A stretch of 7,688 nucleotides of DNA from an uncultured Syntrophobacterales bacterium (GTDB lineage Bacteria; Desulfobacterota; Syntrophia; Syntrophales; UBA5619): assembly GCA_903903205.1 (NCBI GenBank), contig CAIUXU010000540.1, forward strand, positions 1-7,688, in the 5' to 3' direction. Position 1 is the stretch's first letter, and every line of letters starts with the position of its first letter. The translations under genes were made by a program, and so were the position numbers. The notes under the pieces were generated by a model that was given only the letters and a program-made list of their open reading frames with translations, had not been told where the DNA came from and made no database searches. This document shows positions 6,181-7,688 of this stretch, piece after piece.

Positions 6181-7080
6181 ATGAAATGGGACTTAACGAC
6201 ATTCTGGGGCCATGGGTCGATGGTGATTTGGTTCCACCGGATCATTTGTGTGATCCTGGGTATGGCCATCATTATCGCCGCCGCGGTCTTCGACCCGAAA
6301 ACGACTGCCGATCCGGCCGCATCCAAAGAGGATCGAGCGAAGGAGGATCTGAGCCGGTACGAATACGCCAGCATGGGGAAGATCCGCTGGAAGGCGCACT
6401 TCGTGAGACCCCAAGATAACCTGGAACGGATGTTCGGCGAGGACTGGATCGCCGTCGCCCGCTTCAACCGGATCGACCGCCGCCACGTCTATCCCGGCAT
6501 GACAATCAAGATCCCGGAAAACATGGAAGATATCAGGGATTACACACCGCTGCCAGCGACCTATGAAAAGGCACGGGAGCATTCCCGCTATCTTCTTCTG
6601 AACATCACGGAGCAGTGGATCGGGGCTTATGAATACGGCAGCCTGGCCTTTTCGATGCCGGCGGCGACCGGGATCGAAGGGCATCTCACCCCGACCGGGC
6701 TATTCCGGGTGGGTGCGTACCACCGCCGGCACACCTCTTCTCTCTACAAGACATACAAAGGGGACGCCCAGTACCCGATGGATTACGCCATCCTCTTTCA
6801 TGTCGACAAGGAAAAAGTCTCTTACTGGATCCATGCACGCGATCTGCCCGGGCGACCCGCCTCCCACGGATGCGTCGGCGTTTTCGACGAAGCGATGCAG
6901 CACCGGGTTTACGGCGTCCCTGACAAGCCGGTCCTCGAAGACGCGAAGAAGCTCTACGCCTGGGTGATCGGCGACCTCTTGTATGCCGAAGATGACGGGA
7001 CCCAAAAGCCCCTCCCGGCCGGCCCACCCGTCGAGATCATCGGTAAACTTCCGACGAGACTGCCGCAAGCACCGCGGTGA
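6181..7080 (+). CDS. L,D-transpeptidase (YkuD domain) with N-terminal membrane anchor and LysM-like segment
   Basis: This is a 299-residue protein from the ATG at 6181. Residues ~14-36 form a single hydrophobic anchor, which should place the rest in the periplasm. Residues ~72-112 look like a degenerate LysM peptidoglycan-binding repeat (HFVRPQDNLERMFG at 73-86, RFNRIDRRHVYPGMTIKIP at 94-112). Residues ~135-265 are the YkuD catalytic domain: PAATGIEGHLTPTGLFRVG at 160-178, HARDLPGRPASHGC at 218-231 with H218, H229 and nucleophile C231. Family members form 3-3 cross-links in peptidoglycan or attach proteins to it. The usual SHGCxR arrangement reads SHGCVGV, so the Arg two residues after the Cys is a Gly. 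The start is uncertain: the frame is open back to a GTG at 6031, but that stretch overlaps the leftward promoter. No good Shine-Dalgarno precedes 6181, and 6220 (ATG) is another option. The MltB-like gene follows 24 nt downstream in the same direction. Confidence 0.85.
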   Translation: MKWDLTTFWGHGSMVIWFHRIICVILGMAIIIAAAVFDPKTTADPAASKEDRAKEDLSRYEYASMGKIRWKAHFVRPQDNLERMFGEDWIAVARFNRIDRRHVYPGMTIKIPENMEDIRDYTPLPATYEKAREHSRYLLLNITEQWIGAYEYGSLAFSMPAATGIEGHLTPTGLFRVGAYHRRHTSSLYKTYKGDAQYPMDYAILFHVDKEKVSYWIHARDLPGRPASHGCVGVFDEAMQHRVYGVPDKPVLEDAKKLYAWVIGDLLYAEDDGTQKPLPAGPPVEIIGKLPTRLPQAPR

Positions 7081-7104
7081 ACCGCGCGGCCGCACCGGAT
7101 AAAA

Positions 7105-7688
7105 ATGAGAATGAAAGATGCCATGCTCCCACCGTTGAGCGCCGCCATCACCGTTCCCGGATCGAAGTCCGGAACAGGCATCGTGCCGCAGGGTGTCCGA
7201 AAAGATCCCGCCCGGATCGTTTTCCCGTTCATTGTTGCTATCACTTTTCTGTTGTTTCTGTTCGGATCGGTCCGGCCGACGGCCGCCGACTGGAAGCCGC
7301 TTGTCGAGCGCCTGACTGCCGACGGTTTCAACCGGCAGACCCTGGAGACACTCTTCAATCGCCCGGAGGTTCGTTTCGAGCCGGACGCCATGGCCGACAA
7401 GATCCAGGCCCTCCTCCGCTCCCGTACCGATAGCCCGGACGACATTGCCCGGCTGAAAACCACCGTCCGCCAGAGTTACCTGAGAAAGCGGGTCATCGCC
7501 CGCGCTCACTCCTATATGCTTGAAAACAGGGTTGTCCTGGAAGAAATCCAAACCCTCTACAGTATCCCCCAAGAGATCGTCGTTTCGATTCTGCTGATCG
7601 AAACGCATTTGGGGCGGAACACGGGGAATCGCCTTGTCTTCAACAGGCTGGCCAGCATGGCCCTCTCAACCGACCTGGAAACCGTCAA
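7105..7688 (+). CDS. MltB-like lytic murein transglycosylase (SLT_2 / GH103 type), C-terminus cut by window edge
   Basis: The frame opens after the L,D-transpeptidase stop and runs off the right edge, giving 194 complete codons. A hydrophobic stretch at about 38-55 followed by PTAADW (58-63) looks like a signal peptide or anchor. The mature start WKPLVERLTADGFNRQTLETLF (63-84) resembles the MltB N-terminal region. LYSIPQEIVVSILLIETHLG (151-170) with following GN and LASMAL matches the MltB active-site region, making E166 the likely catalytic glutamate. The enzyme would cleave glycan strands to 1,6-anhydro-muropeptides in the periplasm. The start is uncertain: ATGs at 7105, 7111 and 7123 give a long hydrophilic prefix. 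A GTG at 7183 would give a more ordinary signal peptide. No lipobox is visible, unlike E. coli MltB. It probably shares a message with the L,D-transpeptidase gene, pairing a glycan cutter with a cross-linker. Confidence 0.83.
   Translation, partial: MRMKDAMLPPLSAAITVPGSKSGTGIVPQGVRKDPARIVFPFIVAITFLLFLFGSVRPTAADWKPLVERLTADGFNRQTLETLFNRPEVRFEPDAMADKIQALLRSRTDSPDDIARLKTTVRQSYLRKRVIARAHSYMLENRVVLEEIQTLYSIPQEIVVSILLIETHLGRNTGNRLVFNRLASMALSTDLETV

Noticed and set aside
6700..7608. 302-codon minus-strand open frame opposite the L,D-transpeptidase and MltB-like genes
   Set aside because: Its translation matches no family I know, and it lies antisense to two genes with clear catalytic motifs. In GC-rich DNA such shadow frames are common.

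Overview
The window looks like chromosomal DNA of a Gram-negative bacterium. Two predicted lytic transglycosylases of the MltF and MltB types, a YkuD-type L,D-transpeptidase and a small predicted lipoprotein all imply a periplasm and an outer membrane. Most of the window is GC-rich, while the first ~1.1 kb is clearly AT-richer. An anaerobic Desulfobacterota-like (former Deltaproteobacteria) host would fit, but that is an impression from protein style and was not tested.

Layout: five genes run leftward on the minus strand, in transcription order: an HMGL-like (DRE-TIM) carbon-carbon lyase or synthase (5990-4818), a two-module family 2 glycosyltransferase (4813-3311), an MltF-like lytic transglycosylase (3241-1676), a lipocalin-like lipoprotein (1662-1102), and a polytopic membrane acyltransferase-like protein that runs off the left edge (1076-1). 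The gaps are 4, 69, 13 and 25 nt, so this reads as one directon, possibly with a break at the 69-nt gap. A candidate promoter with a perfect TTGACA -35 box lies just upstream of the first gene. A divergent spacer (about 5991-6180) separates it from two rightward genes: an L,D-transpeptidase with a LysM-like segment (6181-7080) and an MltB-like lytic transglycosylase that runs off the right edge (7105-7688).

Three of the seven genes are predicted to cut or cross-link peptidoglycan, and the lipoprotein and membrane acyltransferase also belong to the envelope. The HMGL-like/glycosyltransferase pair at the head of the leftward run is the least explained part. The lyase keeps a four-ligand metal site with spacing like isopropylmalate synthase but lacks the HMG-CoA lyase cysteine. 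The glycosyltransferase appears to carry a degenerate N-terminal copy of its own fold. No RNA genes, CRISPR arrays, insertion sequences or long repeats were seen.
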